From contig JALCLH010000006.1 in NCBI GenBank assembly GCA_022647765.1, positions 62,001 to 126,000 on the forward strand: a stretch of 64,000 bases of DNA. The letters are read 5' to 3'. Position 1 is the first letter of the stretch. Every line of letters starts with the position of its first letter. Position numbers and translations under genes: made by a program. The DNA is from Acidipropionibacterium sp. (GTDB lineage Bacteria > Actinomycetota > Actinomycetes > Propionibacteriales > Propionibacteriaceae). Below, piece after piece: positions 35,904 through 47,506 of this stretch. The notes under the pieces are model-generated. The model saw only the letters and a program-made list of their open reading frames with translations. It was not told the DNA's origin and made no database searches.

Positions 35904-38688
35904 CCCGCAATCCGAACTCCTCGGGCTCTCAGCCCAAGGCCGAGCGGTCGCACTCGACGATCACCCTCAACTGGTACTCGGTGGTCGCCCTGGTGCTGGT
36001 GCCGCTGGTGATCGCCGGGGCGCTGATCGGCACCACCTGGAAGATGACCGACCGGCTCGACCGGGTGGACGCCGCGATCGTCAATCAGGACGCCGGCGTC
36101 AAGCTCAACGGCCAGTTCGTGCCGATGGGACGCCAGCTCTCCGGTGAGCTCATCACCTCCAGCACCACGACCACCGACGGGCGCACCATCTCCTGGCGGC
36201 TCACCTCGCCCTCGGCCGCGGCCGACGGGCTCAAGGACGGATCGCTGGCCGCCGCCGTCACCATCCCGAAGTCCTTCTCCAAGGACGCCACCTCCTACTC
36301 GGCCAACAAGGGAGACACCGCGCGGCAGGCCGTGATCAACCTGGAGACCTCCGACTCCTCCCCGGTCACCGACACCACGATCGCCACGATCACCGCCCAG
36401 GCGGCCCAGAACGCCCTCAACAAGACCCTCAACGGCCAGTATCTCGGCAATATCTACCTCGGTTTCAACAAGCTGGCCGACTCGATGGTCTCGGTCGGCA
36501 AGGGCGCCAAGCAGCTGGATACCGGCGCCCAGCAGCTGTCCGGCGGTATCAAGGAGGCCACCGGCGGCACCCAGCAGCTGGCCGGCGGCGCCGCCAAGCT
36601 CGATCAGGGTGGTCAGGCCCTCTCCAGCGCCGGTGGGAAGCTGCTGATCGGGGTGAATCAGCTGTCTGCCGGAGTGGGTCTGCTGGACGCCAACGGGGCC
36701 AAGCTCACCTCGGGGGGCCGGCAGCTGGCCGCCGGGGCGGCTGCTCTGAAGGCCTGGTTCCGGGCAGCTGACCGCTGGTGGCCAGAAGCTGGCGTCCGGG
36801 GCTGCTGCGCTGGATGCCAATACCGGGCAGCTGACATCTGGTGGCCAGAAGCTGGCCGATGGGGCGGCCGCTCTGAGCGCCAGTAGTGGGCAGGTCACCG
36901 CCGGTGGGAAGAAGTTGGCGTCCGGAGCTGCGGCGTTGAAGTCCAGCGGCGCTCAGCTCAATGCCGGTGGGAAGAAGCTGGCCGACGGGTCCGCCCAGGT
37001 CTCGGCCGGCCTCAACCAGATGGACAGCCAGCTGCAAGGTGTCACGATCTCGATTCCGCAGGTCAGCCAGGATCAGCTGAATCAGCTCGGCCAGCTGAAG
37101 TCCGGGGCCAACCGGGCCGCCGAGGCGAGCGCCGGCATCTACTCCGGGATGAAGAAGTACCAGGGCGCGATGGCCGATCCGTCCGAGACCCAGGTGAACC
37201 AGATCGTGGACCGGATCTGCTCCCGGAGCCCGCAGTCCTGCGCCACCCCCGAGGCGAAGAAGCAGCTCGCCGCCGGGGTCAAGGCCGGAATGGCGGAGGC
37301 GGCGACGTCGATGGGCGACGCCGGGGACCCGAACTCGCTGCTCGGCAAGTCCGGCACCGCCAACAAGGGGATCCAGGGTTATGCGTCGCAGATCTCCGGC
37401 GGGGTGGACCAGCTCACCGGGCTGTTCGCGAAGGCCCCCGAGATCCAGAAGCAGATCACGGCTCTCAAGGACGGCGTCCACCAGCTGGCCACCGGAGCCG
37501 GGCAGGTCTCCAGCGGAATCTCGGCCTACACGGGCGGGGTCTCGAAGTACACGGCGGGCGCGGGCACGCTGGCTGACGGCGTGACGGCGTACACCGCGGG
37601 GGTCGACAAGTACGCCGCCGGAGCTGGTCAGCTGGCCGGCGGGGTGTCGGCCTACACGGGCGGCGTCTCGAAGTACACGGCCGGTGTGGGGGCCCTGTCC
37701 AGCGGGGTGACGGCGTACACCGCCGGGGTCGGGAAGTACGCCGCCGGGGCCGGTACGCTCGCCGACGGGGTGTCGGCGTACACGGCCGGCGTCGCGCAGT
37801 ACACCGGCGGGGTGCACGCGATGGCCCAGCAGATGCCGCAGATGACCAGCGGTGCCCAGCAGTACGTCTCCGGCGTCGGCCAGTTCGCCGGTGGGGTGCA
37901 GCAGCTGGCGACCGGGACCGAGAAGCTCTACGGCGGTCAGGTGAAGCTCTCCCAGGGTGCGGCCAAATACGCCGCCGGGACGAATACCTTCGCCACCCAG
38001 GTGGCCAAGGGGGCCACCCAGGTGCCCACCTACTCGGCCTCCGACCGCGAGAAGCTGGCCGACGTCGTCTCCGCCCCGGTGTCCTCCAGCAGTACCCCGA
38101 TGGGCACCTCGGCCTGGGTGGTGGGGCTGGTGCTGATCCTCGGCCTGTGGATCGGGGCGCTGGCGATCTGGCTGGTGGCGCGCACCGTTCCGTCGCGGGT
38201 GCTGACCTCGTCGAAGTCGACTCTCTCGCTGCTGTGGAGCTCGCTGTCGACCGGCACCGGGGTGATGGTGGTGAGCGCTCTCGGGTTGGCTCTCCTGGGC
38301 ACCGCGACCACTGGCATCTCGGCCCTGCGCGGGGTCGGACTGTTCGCGATGCTGCTGCTGGCCGGGGCGATGTTCCTGGTGGTCAACCATGCTCTGGCGG
38401 CCTGGTTGCACGCCGGCGGGCGATTCATCAGCGCGATCTTCGTGGCGGTCGCGGCCGCCGTCGGGGTGGTCTCGGCGGTGCCGGGGCCGGTGCACTGGAT
38501 CAACGGGATATCCCCGCTGAAACCGGCGATGGACTCGGTGACGGCGATCCTGGCGGGCCACTCGCCCGAGCTTCGGCTCCCTGCTCACCATCATCCTGTG
38601 GCTGGTGGTCGGGGGGCTGGCGAGCCTGCTGGCGGTCAACCGGGCGCGGCACACCAGCGTCGCCAAGGTGCTGGCAGAGGTGAGCTGA
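35900..38688 (+). CDS. YhgE/Pip-domain membrane protein, two frame breaks
   Basis: About 928 aa when repaired; its ATG overlaps the MMPL stop. N-terminal helix (SVVALVLVPLVIAGALIGT). A long extracellular helical region with repeated Gln-Leu-x-x-Gly heptads follows, then five C-terminal helices. A surplus T at 36755 and a surplus G at 38568 break the frame. Correcting both gives AALKAGSGQLTAGG and the ending FGSLLTIILWLVVGGLASLL...VLAEVS. It is related to the phage-infection protein family and to ESX-associated EsaA. It probably works with the MMPL pump in exporting envelope material. Confidence 0.88.
37524..37820 (+). repeat. 63-bp (21-residue) tandem repeats in the YhgE stalk
   Basis: Four full and one partial unit of AYT(G/A)GV(S/D/G)KY(T/A)AG-type residues. 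The DNA units are also similar (tacac[gg/cg]ggcgg..). Residue periodicity suits an extended helical or coiled stalk. Frame-preserving expansion is possible. Confidence 0.8.
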
Positions 38689-38917
38689 ACCGGTGTGAGC
38701 CGAGGGCTGCGCCGGGACTGCGATTGCGCAGCGCCTGGGGTTGTTCCTGGTGGATTTCACTCCCGCCTCGCCGTCCCGGGGCCTTGAACGGGCTGGATTA
38801 CGGCGAGTCTGGAGTGATCTCCACGCGCAGGTGGCCGGGTTTCGGTGCACGTCATGGTCACTCATTGAAGATCAGCGGGGAGGTGACCCCGACGTCGACC
38901 GACATCAGCGGAGACGG

Positions 38918-38995
38918 ATGAACTTTTCACTCGCGTAAGGCCCGGATCCGGCAGTGGGATGAGCGGGCCTGCCCTTATGCGAGTGAAATGTTCAC
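38918..38995. repeat. palindromic repeat family A, copy 5
   Basis: 78 bp, ATGAACTTTTCACTCGCGTA at the left and GCGAGTGAAATGTTCAC at the right. It sits 230 bp after the YhgE-type gene, so family A copies lie on both sides of the TetR-MMPL-YhgE block. The rest of the 38689-39063 gap shows no gene. Confidence 0.88.
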
Positions 38996-39063
38996 TCAGG
39001 CCGGGGCAACCGCCCACACCGCGCGACGCCTCCCACGAAGCCGCGGGGCGGGGAGCGGTGACC

Positions 39064-39537
39064 CTACTTGATGACGTACACCTCGATGTTGTTCTTCTCC
39101 TTGACGCACCGGTAGTACTGCCCGGACGTGCAGGTGAGGGTGTAGGTCTTGCCGGTGACCGGCGAGTAGGCGTCGACGGTGAACTGGTCCCCCGGATCGT
39201 CGGGGATGTCGGCGGCGACGTTGGCCGCGAGTTGGCACGAGGTGTTCTTGGTCCCGACCCCGACCTTCGGGCTGCACTGGGTGACGCCGGCCGGCAGAGT
39301 GGCGGTCGGCGTCGGCTGTGTCGTCGCGCCCGAGCCGGTCCTCGCGGTCGAGGTCGCGCTCCTCGCGGCCGACGGGGAACCGCCGGCGGCGGGCTTGTTC
39401 CAGCCGAACGGGTCGAACGCGATAGCGGCGACCACGAGGGCGACGAGCAGGATCGCCAGCGCCGGAATCCAGACCTTGCTATGCCTCCGCGGCGTCTCTG
39501 CGGGTCGGGTCGGGGAGGGCTGCGCGAGCGGGGACAC
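39064..39537 (-). CDS. transmembrane and extracytoplasmic part of the Ser/Thr kinase (separate frame as read)
   Basis: 157 codons from GTG 39537. A Pro-rich stretch (LAQPSPTRPAETPRR) leads to one helix (VWIPALAILLVALVVAAIAF) and an exterior Thr/Ser linker. A small four-Cys domain follows (TQCSPKVG, TSCQLAANV, YTLTCTSGQYYRCVKEKNN). It overlaps the kinase frame by 59 bp in a different phase. The most natural reading is one receptor kinase split by an indel near 39500-39540; two overlapping genes are the alternative. Confidence 0.6.
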   Translation of the reverse strand: MSPLAQPSPTRPAETPRRHSKVWIPALAILLVALVVAAIAFDPFGWNKPAAGGSPSAARSATSTARTGSGATTQPTPTATLPAGVTQCSPKVGVGTKNTSCQLAANVAADIPDDPGDQFTVDAYSPVTGKTYTLTCTSGQYYRCVKEKNNIEVYVIK

Positions 39538-40522
39538 TGGGGTACTGGGAGGTCGGGGACGCCGCCGGAGACGCCGCGGGCGGGAGCAGCCGGGTGGGTG
39601 CCGACGTCCATCCTTGAGGCGGAGCGGTGAGCCGGACCGTAGCCTCAGCGGGCCCCGCCGGGGTTGCCGGGGAGACGAGGACGCCGGGGTCCATGCCGTC
39701 GCCGATCCGGCGCAGGGCGGTGGCGACCGCCGCGGCGGATGACGGGCGGTTGGTGGGCTCCTTGGCCAGGCAGCAGGAGATGACGTACCACATGGCGTCG
39801 CTGATTCCGGATGGCCGACGCGGGTCCTGTTCCAGGTGGGCCAGGATGACCGCCTCGCGGTTGGGGGCGGTGAACGGTGCGTGCCCTGCGACCATCTCGT
39901 AGAGCATCACCCCGAACGAGTAGAGGTCGCTGGCGGGGCAGGGGGTCCGGCCCTTGATGATCTCGGGGGCCATGTATCTCGGGGTGCCGGCGAAGGCCGT
40001 CGTCCCCTCGAGTGTGGAGCTCAGGACCTTGGAGATGCCGAAATCGGTGAGCTTGGGATGCCAGTCGCCGTGAGGTCCACGGGAGAGCAGCACATTGGCG
40101 GGCTTGACGTCGCGGTGGCAGATCCGCGCGGCGTGGACGGCCGTCAGTCCATCGCAGATCTCGGCCGCGAACCGGGCGGCGTAGCGCTCCTGCATGAACT
40201 CGTGGCGCTCGGCGTGGATCTTGAGCTCGGAGCTCAGGTTGGGCCCGTCGACATACTCCATGACGATGCCGAGCTTGTCGCCCTCCATCACCATGTCGAA
40301 CACCTCGACGACGCCGGGGCTGTGGATCGAGGTGAGGATCTCGCGCTCCTCGATGAACCGCCGGACAATGGCCTTGTCGCTGGTGAGGTGGGGGTGGAGC
40401 AGCTTCACGGCGACCTTCTTGCCGCTCTCGTCGTGGGCCAGCCACACCTCGCCCATCGCCCCGCTGCCGAGGGGCCGGTCGATGGTGTAGTGGCTGCCGA
40501 GACGGTCGCCGGACTCGGTCAT
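39479..40522 (-). CDS. Hanks-type serine/threonine protein kinase
   Basis: 347 aa. P-loop LGSGAMGEVWLAHD, Lys in KVAVKLLHPH, catalytic loop CHRDVKPANVLLS, DFG in LTDFGISKV, APE in RYMAPEIIKG. All catalytic residues are present, so it should be active. The C-tail is Pro/Ala/Thr-rich and probably continues into the membrane part in the overlapping frame. GGAAGGAG lies 7 bases upstream of the ATG. It stands next to a WXG100-like and RHS toxin gene, so it may regulate secretion, though nothing in sequence proves it. Confidence 0.93.
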   Translation of the reverse strand: MTESGDRLGSHYTIDRPLGSGAMGEVWLAHDESGKKVAVKLLHPHLTSDKAIVRRFIEEREILTSIHSPGVVEVFDMVMEGDKLGIVMEYVDGPNLSSELKIHAERHEFMQERYAARFAAEICDGLTAVHAARICHRDVKPANVLLSRGPHGDWHPKLTDFGISKVLSSTLEGTTAFAGTPRYMAPEIIKGRTPCPASDLYSFGVMLYEMVAGHAPFTAPNREAVILAHLEQDPRRPSGISDAMWYVISCCLAKEPTNRPSSAAAVATALRRIGDGMDPGVLVSPATPAGPAEATVRLTAPPQGWTSAPTRLLPPAASPAASPTSQYPSVPARAALPDPTRRDAAEA

Positions 40523-40610
40523 CGTCTCGCTCCTTCCTGGCCGATGTTTCCCAGCCGGTATCGGATCAGGCGCTGGCCTTCTGATGCCGGAGCACCAGGG
40601 CCGTCGCCGT

Positions 40611-40868
40611 TCAGCTCACCGCGCTGATCGCGGCCAGGACGCCGGCGCTCGCTGCCTGAGCATAAACCCAGCGCCCAGGCATCGGCGCGGTCAGGCTCTC
40701 CATGACGGCGCGGCCGGTGACCTGTGCGGTGCCCCCGCACAGTATCGGCTGGGCCATCACGTGGACCACCATGGCCGCCATCACCTGCTCGTTGGTGGTC
40801 ACCACGGCGGTGATGACCAGAAGCGCCGTCACCTTGGACAGCAGGTTCGTCTGTTGGGAGAGCACCAC
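40611..40868 (-). CDS. possible small hydrophobic protein
   Basis: 85 codons from a GTG at 40868 with GGAAG 8 bases upstream. It contains LLSKVTALLVITAVVTT and an Ala-rich C-terminal helix. I do not recognise it. It lies in a 560-bp gap between the kinase start and the WXG100-like gene. Upstream are two perfect 15-bp tandem units (CTTCCGTTCTTCCGT at 40869 and 40884). Coding is uncertain; nothing else was seen in this gap. Confidence 0.3.
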   Translation of the reverse strand: MVLSQQTNLLSKVTALLVITAVVTTNEQVMAAMVVHVMAQPILCGGTAQVTGRAVMESLTAPMPGRWVYAQAASAGVLAAISAVS

Positions 40869-41082
40869 CTTCCGTTCTTCCGTCTTCCGTTCTTCCGTTC
40901 GCGCAGGAAGATGGGGTGTTCGGCCCTGCCCTGCCACAGCTTCGGTTCGCCGTAGTCAGCTCGGTGTTCTTCGTGGTCCGAGGGGTGGCTTGGCGGGGCC
41001 TGCTCCGGGCAGGTATACGTGCGGATCATATCGACAGAGTCCGTACAGATTGCGGGCGACGAGCAAGAAGGGGGTTGGCGGC

Positions 41083-41364
41083 ATGGCAAGGGTTCTCTCG
41101 ACCGAGCAGGCCAAGCAGGCGATCAGAGGAATGCAGTCGATCATCAATGGGGGGTTCACCGATCAGATTTCCCAGTTGGACGCGAAGGGCCGTCAGCTCT
41201 CGAATCCTGATGTGTGGGACGGTCCGCTGGCTGTGAAGTTCCGCTCGTCCACATGGCCGGAGACCAAGTCGGCGCTGGACAAGGCGAAGCAGGAGCTCGA
41301 CGAGTTGCGCGGGCAGCTGCAGAAGATCTCTCAGGACATCTTCACCGCCGGTGGAGGCGCCTGA
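41083..41364 (+). CDS. WXG100-like small secreted protein
   Basis: 93 aa helical hairpin. The first helix is STEQAKQAIRGMQSIINGGF. The turn holds Trp-Asp-Gly (NPDVWDGPLAVKF), and the second helix is SALDKAKQELDELRGQLQKI. That is the WXG100/ESAT-6 plan for type VII (ESX-like) secretion. ATG at 41083, AAGGGGG 8 bases upstream. It directly precedes the RHS toxin, whose N-terminus is also helical, so it may be its secretion partner or chaperone. Confidence 0.75.
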   Translation: MARVLSTEQAKQAIRGMQSIINGGFTDQISQLDAKGRQLSNPDVWDGPLAVKFRSSTWPETKSALDKAKQELDELRGQLQKISQDIFTAGGGA

Positions 41365-41560
41365 GCCGGACCGGGGCCGGCCGGCGGGACGGCCGGCGTG
41401 AGTCGGCGGCCGTCCGCCGGTCCTTCCCGCGGAGGTGCCGGTCGGCCCGTGGCGGTCGCCGGTTCGGCAGTAGTGCCGATCAGTATCAGTGGTGTCAGTG
41501 GGAGGGTGCGCTCTGGGACGCATCCGGTGTCGTTGTGCGGTGGAGTAATGGGGGTTTCGG

Positions 41561-44500
41561 GTGCCGAAGGGTTCTGATCAGATTGGTCCGCTGAAGGGCG
41601 TGGACGAGGATGTGAAGTACGACTCGGCGGCGGCCAGTGCGCTGTCGGCGGCGTGCCGCAGCGCTGCCACGACGATCGACGGGCAGGCGGCGGGGCGCAG
41701 TTCCTGGGTCCAGTCGGCGTTGGAGGAGTTCCAGGGCTACTACTCGACGCTGTTCACGAACAACGCCTCGGTGGCGGCCGCGGATGCGATCAACCTGTCG
41801 GAGTCGTTGCGCAGCGTGGCCACCGAGGTGGACAAGCTGACCGCCGCGGCCCAGGCCGAGCAGAAGCGGCGCGAGACGGCGCGGGCCTGGAAGAAGCAGC
41901 ACGACGGCAAGAACTGGTGGGAGAAGACCTGGGACTCGATCTTCGGTGAGGATCCGCCGCCGGTGGGGCCTGCGGCCGTTCCGGTGACCAGCAGCGTGGC
42001 GGCACCGGCGCAGGGCACCCGTACTCCGTTGACGGGGTCGGGCAGTACTGGTACGTCCTCGGCCGATCCGGGCGATCTGGACCTGTTCGCCACCAACTCT
42101 CAGACGGCCAATGACTCTCTGCGGTCCCTGCCGGGCTCTCTGACGACCAAGTACAACACCTTCACGGCCGGCTGCCACTGGGGCGGGGTCGAGGCGTCGG
42201 GGGTGTTCTCGGCCTTCGGTACCTATCTCTCCCACAATGACAATGACGTCTCGTGGGCCAGGGCGGTGGCCTCGGCGTTCAGCCGGGCCGGCAGCGAGGG
42301 CGGGGCGGCGACCCTGCCGAACGCGGCGATCACCGCGGCGCTGCAGTCGGCGGGGGTGACGTCGTCCCGGGATCCGATCGCGGTGGATCCGCCGACGGCC
42401 CAGGGCGGCAAGGTCACCTCGGGGTACTCCGACGACCCGGTGAACGCGGCGACCGGCAACTTCGTGGAGCCGGAGGTCGATCTGGGGTTCGATGGCGGCT
42501 GCGCGTCGCTGGTGTGGACCCGGATGTACAACTCGGTGGCGTTCGAGCGGGGCGCTTTCGGACCGGGGTGGGCGTCGATCGCCGACTCCCGGCTGATCAT
42601 CGACGGGGAGTCGGCGCGCTGGGTGCAGGCCGATGGCCGTCATGTGGTGTTTCCGCGCCAGGGTGAGGGCTGGGACCGCGCTGACGGGGAGAGCCTGTGG
42701 CTGACCGCCGATCCTGGATCCGCTGACGGCGGGTTCGTGGTCCGCGACAATGACGGCGGGTGCTGGACCTTCTGCGGGTCGGGGCGTCCGGCGACAGAGT
42801 CGCGGGGCGCTGGGACGGAGCTGTCCTACCGGTGGGCCGGGGACCGGCTGGTCGCCGTCGTCCACGAGCGGGGCCGGCGTCTGGACCTGTCCTGGGACGG
42901 GGACCGGATCGCGGCGGTGGAGGCGCCGGACGGCCGCCGGGTCGTCTACGGGTACGACGACAAGGGTCGTCTGAGCACGGAGAGCGTCGACGGGCGCGTG
43001 GTGCGCCGTTACGGCTGGGACGACGCCGGCCGGATCGCGACGGTGACCGACGCGGACGGGGTGCGGCTGGTCGACAACGTCTACGACGAGGCCGGCCGGG
43101 TGGTCTGGCAGACGTCGCCGCACGGCCGCCGGTCGCACTACACCTATCTGCCGGGCCGGGCGACGGTGGTCGCCGACGCCGACGGCGGGCGGTCGAACAC
43201 CTGGATCCACGACGGGCGGGGTCGCCTGGTCGGGATCGTCGACGACGAGGGACGCCGGCAGTCGGCCTCCTGGGACGGCTACGGCAACCAGGTGCTGGTG
43301 ACCGAGCGGGACGGCGCCACGACGGTGCGCGCCTTCGACGAGCGCGGCCTGCTGGTCACCGAGCAGGTGCCGTCCGGGGCCCGGATCCAGACCGGCTACG
43401 ACGACCTGGACCGGGTGGTGCGGGTCGATGTGACCAGCGAGCCGGGCACGGTGGCGACCACGCGGTACGAGTACGCGGGTGCGGACCGGAACCCGTCGGT
43501 GATCCGGGATCCCGAGGGCGGCGTGACCCGGGTCGTGTGGCGCCACGGCCTGCCGGTGGAGGTGACCGATCCGACCGGCGTGGTGGTCGCGATGGACTAC
43601 GACGAGCGGGGCGACCTGGTCGCGGTGCAGGATGCGGCGGGGAGCACGGCGCGTCTGGAGCGCGATGCCACGGGCCGGGTGGTGGCGGCGGTCACGCCGC
43701 TGGGCCATCGGACGGTCTACGGCTACGACGAGGCCGGTCTGTGCGACCGTCGGGTCGATCCCGACGGCGCGGTGTGGCGGTTCGAGTACACCGCGGCGGG
43801 ACGCCTGTCGGCCACCGTGGACCCGCTCGGCGGGCGGGTCGAGACGTCCTACGACGATGCCGGTGAGGAGGCCGCTACCGTCGACGAGATCGGGCGGACG
43901 ATCCGGCGGCGCACCGATGATCTGGGGAATCTGGCGAGTGTGGAGCTGCCGGACGGCTCTCGGTGGGAGTTCGGCCATGACGCCGCTTCCCAGTTGACCG
44001 GGTTCACCGACGGGGGCGGGGGCCGGTGGGAGATGTCCTGGGACCCGGCCGGACGGCTGTCGGCGACGCGGGATGCGACCGGGGTGGAGAGGCGGATCGA
44101 GCGGGATCCGGCGACCGGCCTGCCGACCACCCTGGTCGACGGCGCCGACCGGGTCGGCGCCCGGTACGACCGGCTGGGCCGGGTGGTCGCCGAGACGGGC
44201 CCCGACGGGGCGGAGCGGACCTGCCGCTACGACCTGTGCGGACGTCTGGTGGAGGCGATGGACGCCCAGGGCCAGGTGACCCGCATCGCCTACGACGCCG
44301 CGGGCCGGTGCTGGGGGTCACCCAGCCCTCGGGCCGGCGGTGGGGGTACGAGTACGACCGGTGCGGCCGCCGGAGCGCCACGATCAGCACCGGCGGACGT
44401 CGCTACGAGTTCGTCCACGACGCCGACGGGCGGATCGCCGCAGAGGTGTGGCCGACCGGCGAGCGGGTGGAGACCCGCTTCGACGTGTGCGGTCGCATCA

Positions 44501-47500
44501 TCGAGCGACGCCAGCCGGGCCGGGGGACGGTGCGGTTCCGCTATGACCGGTGTGGTCGGATCGTCGTGGTCCGCGACCCGTGGAACGGACTGCGGCGATT
44601 CGGATACGACCAGGCTGGGCAGCTGATCAGCGCGACCAACGGCTTGGGCCAGGTGACTCGGTTCGATTACGACGCTCTGGGCCGCCAGACACGGATCAGG
44701 GATGCTGCCGGGGCGTGCACCGAGCGGGAGTTCGACGCCATGGGCCGGCTGATCGGCCGGACCGACGCTCTTGGTCGGACGACGACCTACTCCTACGATG
44801 CGTCGGGGCGGCTGGTGCGGCAGATCCGGCCGGGTGACGCCGAGCTGTCGTGGACCTACAACGCCGCCGGGCTGCTGGAGAGCGAGTCGGCCGGCGGCCA
44901 GGTGCTGGCCCGCTACGATCGCGACTTCGGTTCTAGGACCGTGAGACCATCCGCGAGCCGGGCGAGGCGGGGTCGCAGGTGGTTCATCGGCTCTCCTGGG
45001 ATGCTGCGGGGAACCTGACGCGGCGGCTGCGCGACGGCGCTGGGATGGAGTACCGCTACGACATCGGGGGGCGTCGGACGTCGATGATCCGTCCCGATGG
45101 GGCGGCCACCGGCTACGAGTACGATGCGAACAATCGGATCTCGGCGGTCACAGGTGCCGGTGTGGGCCGGGTCGAGATCGGTCGTGATGGGATCGGGCGG
45201 ATCGTCCTCGGTCGAAGGCCCGGGTCTCCAGGCGACCTGGACATGGGCCGAGGGACAAGTGGTGGCCCACGAGGTCAACAGGCGGGGGTTCATTCAGCGG
45301 ACTCGCCTGGAGCGTGACGAGTCCGGGCGGGTGACTGCGCAGATCGTCGATGGTCTGGTAACCCGCTTCTCCTACGACGCTGCGGGACAGCTGGCAGGCG
45401 CTCAGACCAGCGAAGGGTCGATCAGCACCTACTCCTATGATCGTGCGGGCCGGCTCGTGGCCGAGGCCGTTGACGGAGCCACGACCCGGTTCTCCTATGA
45501 TGCTGCGGGACAGCTGATCGCCAGCGAGAATCCTGACGGAACGGTCACCAGTTACACCTATGACGGGTCGGGCCGGCGGATCCGTGAGGTGGGTCCGGCC
45601 GGTGAACGGCTGTTCGGCTGGGATCCTCGGGGATTCCTGACACGGGTCACCGCTGTGACTCGCCACCAGGACACGGTGACTGGCACGGTGGAGCATCGCC
45701 TGACCACTGATGCGTTGGGCGAGTTGGCTCGTGCCGATGGCCAGCCGTTGTGGTGGGACACGACAGCCGCAAGGCCGAGCCTGGCCCAGTTCGGTGCTCA
45801 GGTCATCGTCGACGCGCTGGCGGTCACCGCCGCTCCCGCTCGGATCGGGGAGAACAAGGCCGATGAGGTGTCGTGGCTCCTGGCTGGGGAGGGCAGTAGT
45901 CCGTGGAGTGCTGTCCCATCGGCAGGTAGTGCCCAGTCCGGGGTGTCGTTGACGTCGAGCGGCGGCCTCCAAGTCTCTGGTATGGAGTGGATGGGTGCGC
46001 GGGTCTATGACCCAGGCACCCGGGGGTTCCTCTCGCGGGACCCGGTCGAGCCGGTGACCGGTGCTGCATGGGCGGCCAATCCGTACAGTTTCGCTGGCAA
46101 CGATCCGGTCAATCACGTAGATCCCTGGGGCTTGTCACCAGTGACGGCCGACCAGTTGAAGCAGTATGCCGATCAGCATCGTGGTGGCCTGGCATCGGCC
46201 TGGCATGGCGTGGAGTCGTGGTGGGGGCACAACTGGCAGTACGTGGCCGCCGGAGCGATGGTTTGTCGCCGGGGTGGCGGTGATGGCCACTGGTGTGGGA
46301 GGCCCGGTCGGCGGGGCGATCATCGCGGGGGCACTGATGGGTGCTGGTGGATCGGCGTGGTCGCAGAAGAGATCCACAGGGCGGGTGGACTGGGGCAAGG
46401 TGGCGGTCGCCGGAGCAGTGGGGGCGGCCACCGGACTGATCGGCGGGGGCGCTGCCGGAGTGGCAGCGCGGGCCACGAGAAGGTTGGTGCCGTGTCTGGG
46501 GCGCAACATGCTGGCCGGTGGTATTGAAGGTGGCATCAATGGTGGGGCCTCGGGTGGCATCGACTACATGACATCGGGTCAGCGTCTGACTGCAGCGGGG
46601 TTCACCCAGGCGGTGGCCGGTGGGGCGGCATCGGGCGTGGTGATGGGATCGGCCGGTGGGGCTCTGGCTCATGTCAGTGGTGTGGCCCGATATGGCTGTT
46701 TCACTGCCGGTACGCCGGTGTTGATGGCTGATGGGACGATGAAGCCCATCGATCAGGTTGGCGAGGGCGAGGAGGTCGCCTCGTACGATCCGGCTACTGG
46801 TGTCCTGCGTCCGGCGGTGGTGGAGCGGACCTTCGTTCATGAGAAGGTCCCCACTCTCATGGTCTCGACTGACGGTGGTGTGGTGGAGACCACGGGGACG
46901 CATCCGTTCTATGTGGAGGGACGGGGCTATACTCCGGCGTCAGAACTGCATAGCGGGGATCGGCTTCGCGATGAGCAGGGCCGTGCGGTGAGGGTGGAGT
47001 CGATTCAGGCGACGGGGCAGAGTCGAACTGTCTACAACCTCCAGGTGGCCGGCAGCCACAACTACTACGTGTCCACCACCGAAGGCACGACCCTCCTGGT
47101 TCACAACAACGCTTCGGCCGATGGTAGTTGTGGCCCCGTTGTGTTCAAGGCACCAGCGAATGCGACTCCAGAAGAGATCGCCCAGACAAAGGCCTACGTG
47201 GATGGCTGCAATGACGCGTTGGTGGACGGGGCTCTGTCCTCTACTGGTAGAGTTTCGACAAGTGGGGAATTGCGCCGAGCAGCCTCAGCCGCCGCTAGAG
47301 CCGAACGTCTCCGCAGACCAGAGGCCTACGAGGGCTTGCATGTAGGACATAGTCCGGATACAACGTGGACGGGTACAGCTGAACCGCACTCTTGGCTGCC
47401 GCTCACTGCGCGAGTTAACACGAGCCTCGGTGGACAGTCACGTGGGTATCCTATCGGCTATCAACCGACTAGCTTCGAGTACGGAGGGGTGAGGGACCTT

Positions 47501-47506
47501 GACTAG
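41561..47506 (+). CDS. RHS/YD-repeat polymorphic toxin with Hint domain and C-terminal toxin tip, four frame breaks
   Basis: About 1980 aa. Residues 1-130 are helical and WXG/LXG-like (SAACRSAATTIDGQ...SWVQSALEEFQGYYSTLF). They are followed by RHS entry (DDPVNAATGNFVEPEVDLGF) and ~30 YD repeats (YDDLDRVVRVD, YDEAGRVVWQT). The core ends ARVYDPGTRGFLSRDPV...NHVDPWGL. A Hint autoprotease starts at Cys in YGCFTAGTPVLMADG (46696) and ends LLVHNN. The final ~130 residues are the toxin tip (VGHSPDTTWTG, SLGGQSRGYPIGYQPTSFEY), a type seen on other actinobacterial RHS proteins but with activity I cannot assign. Breaks: missing G ~44308, missing G ~44943, extra C ~45207, extra base ~46260. Start GTG 41561. 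Confidence 0.87.
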
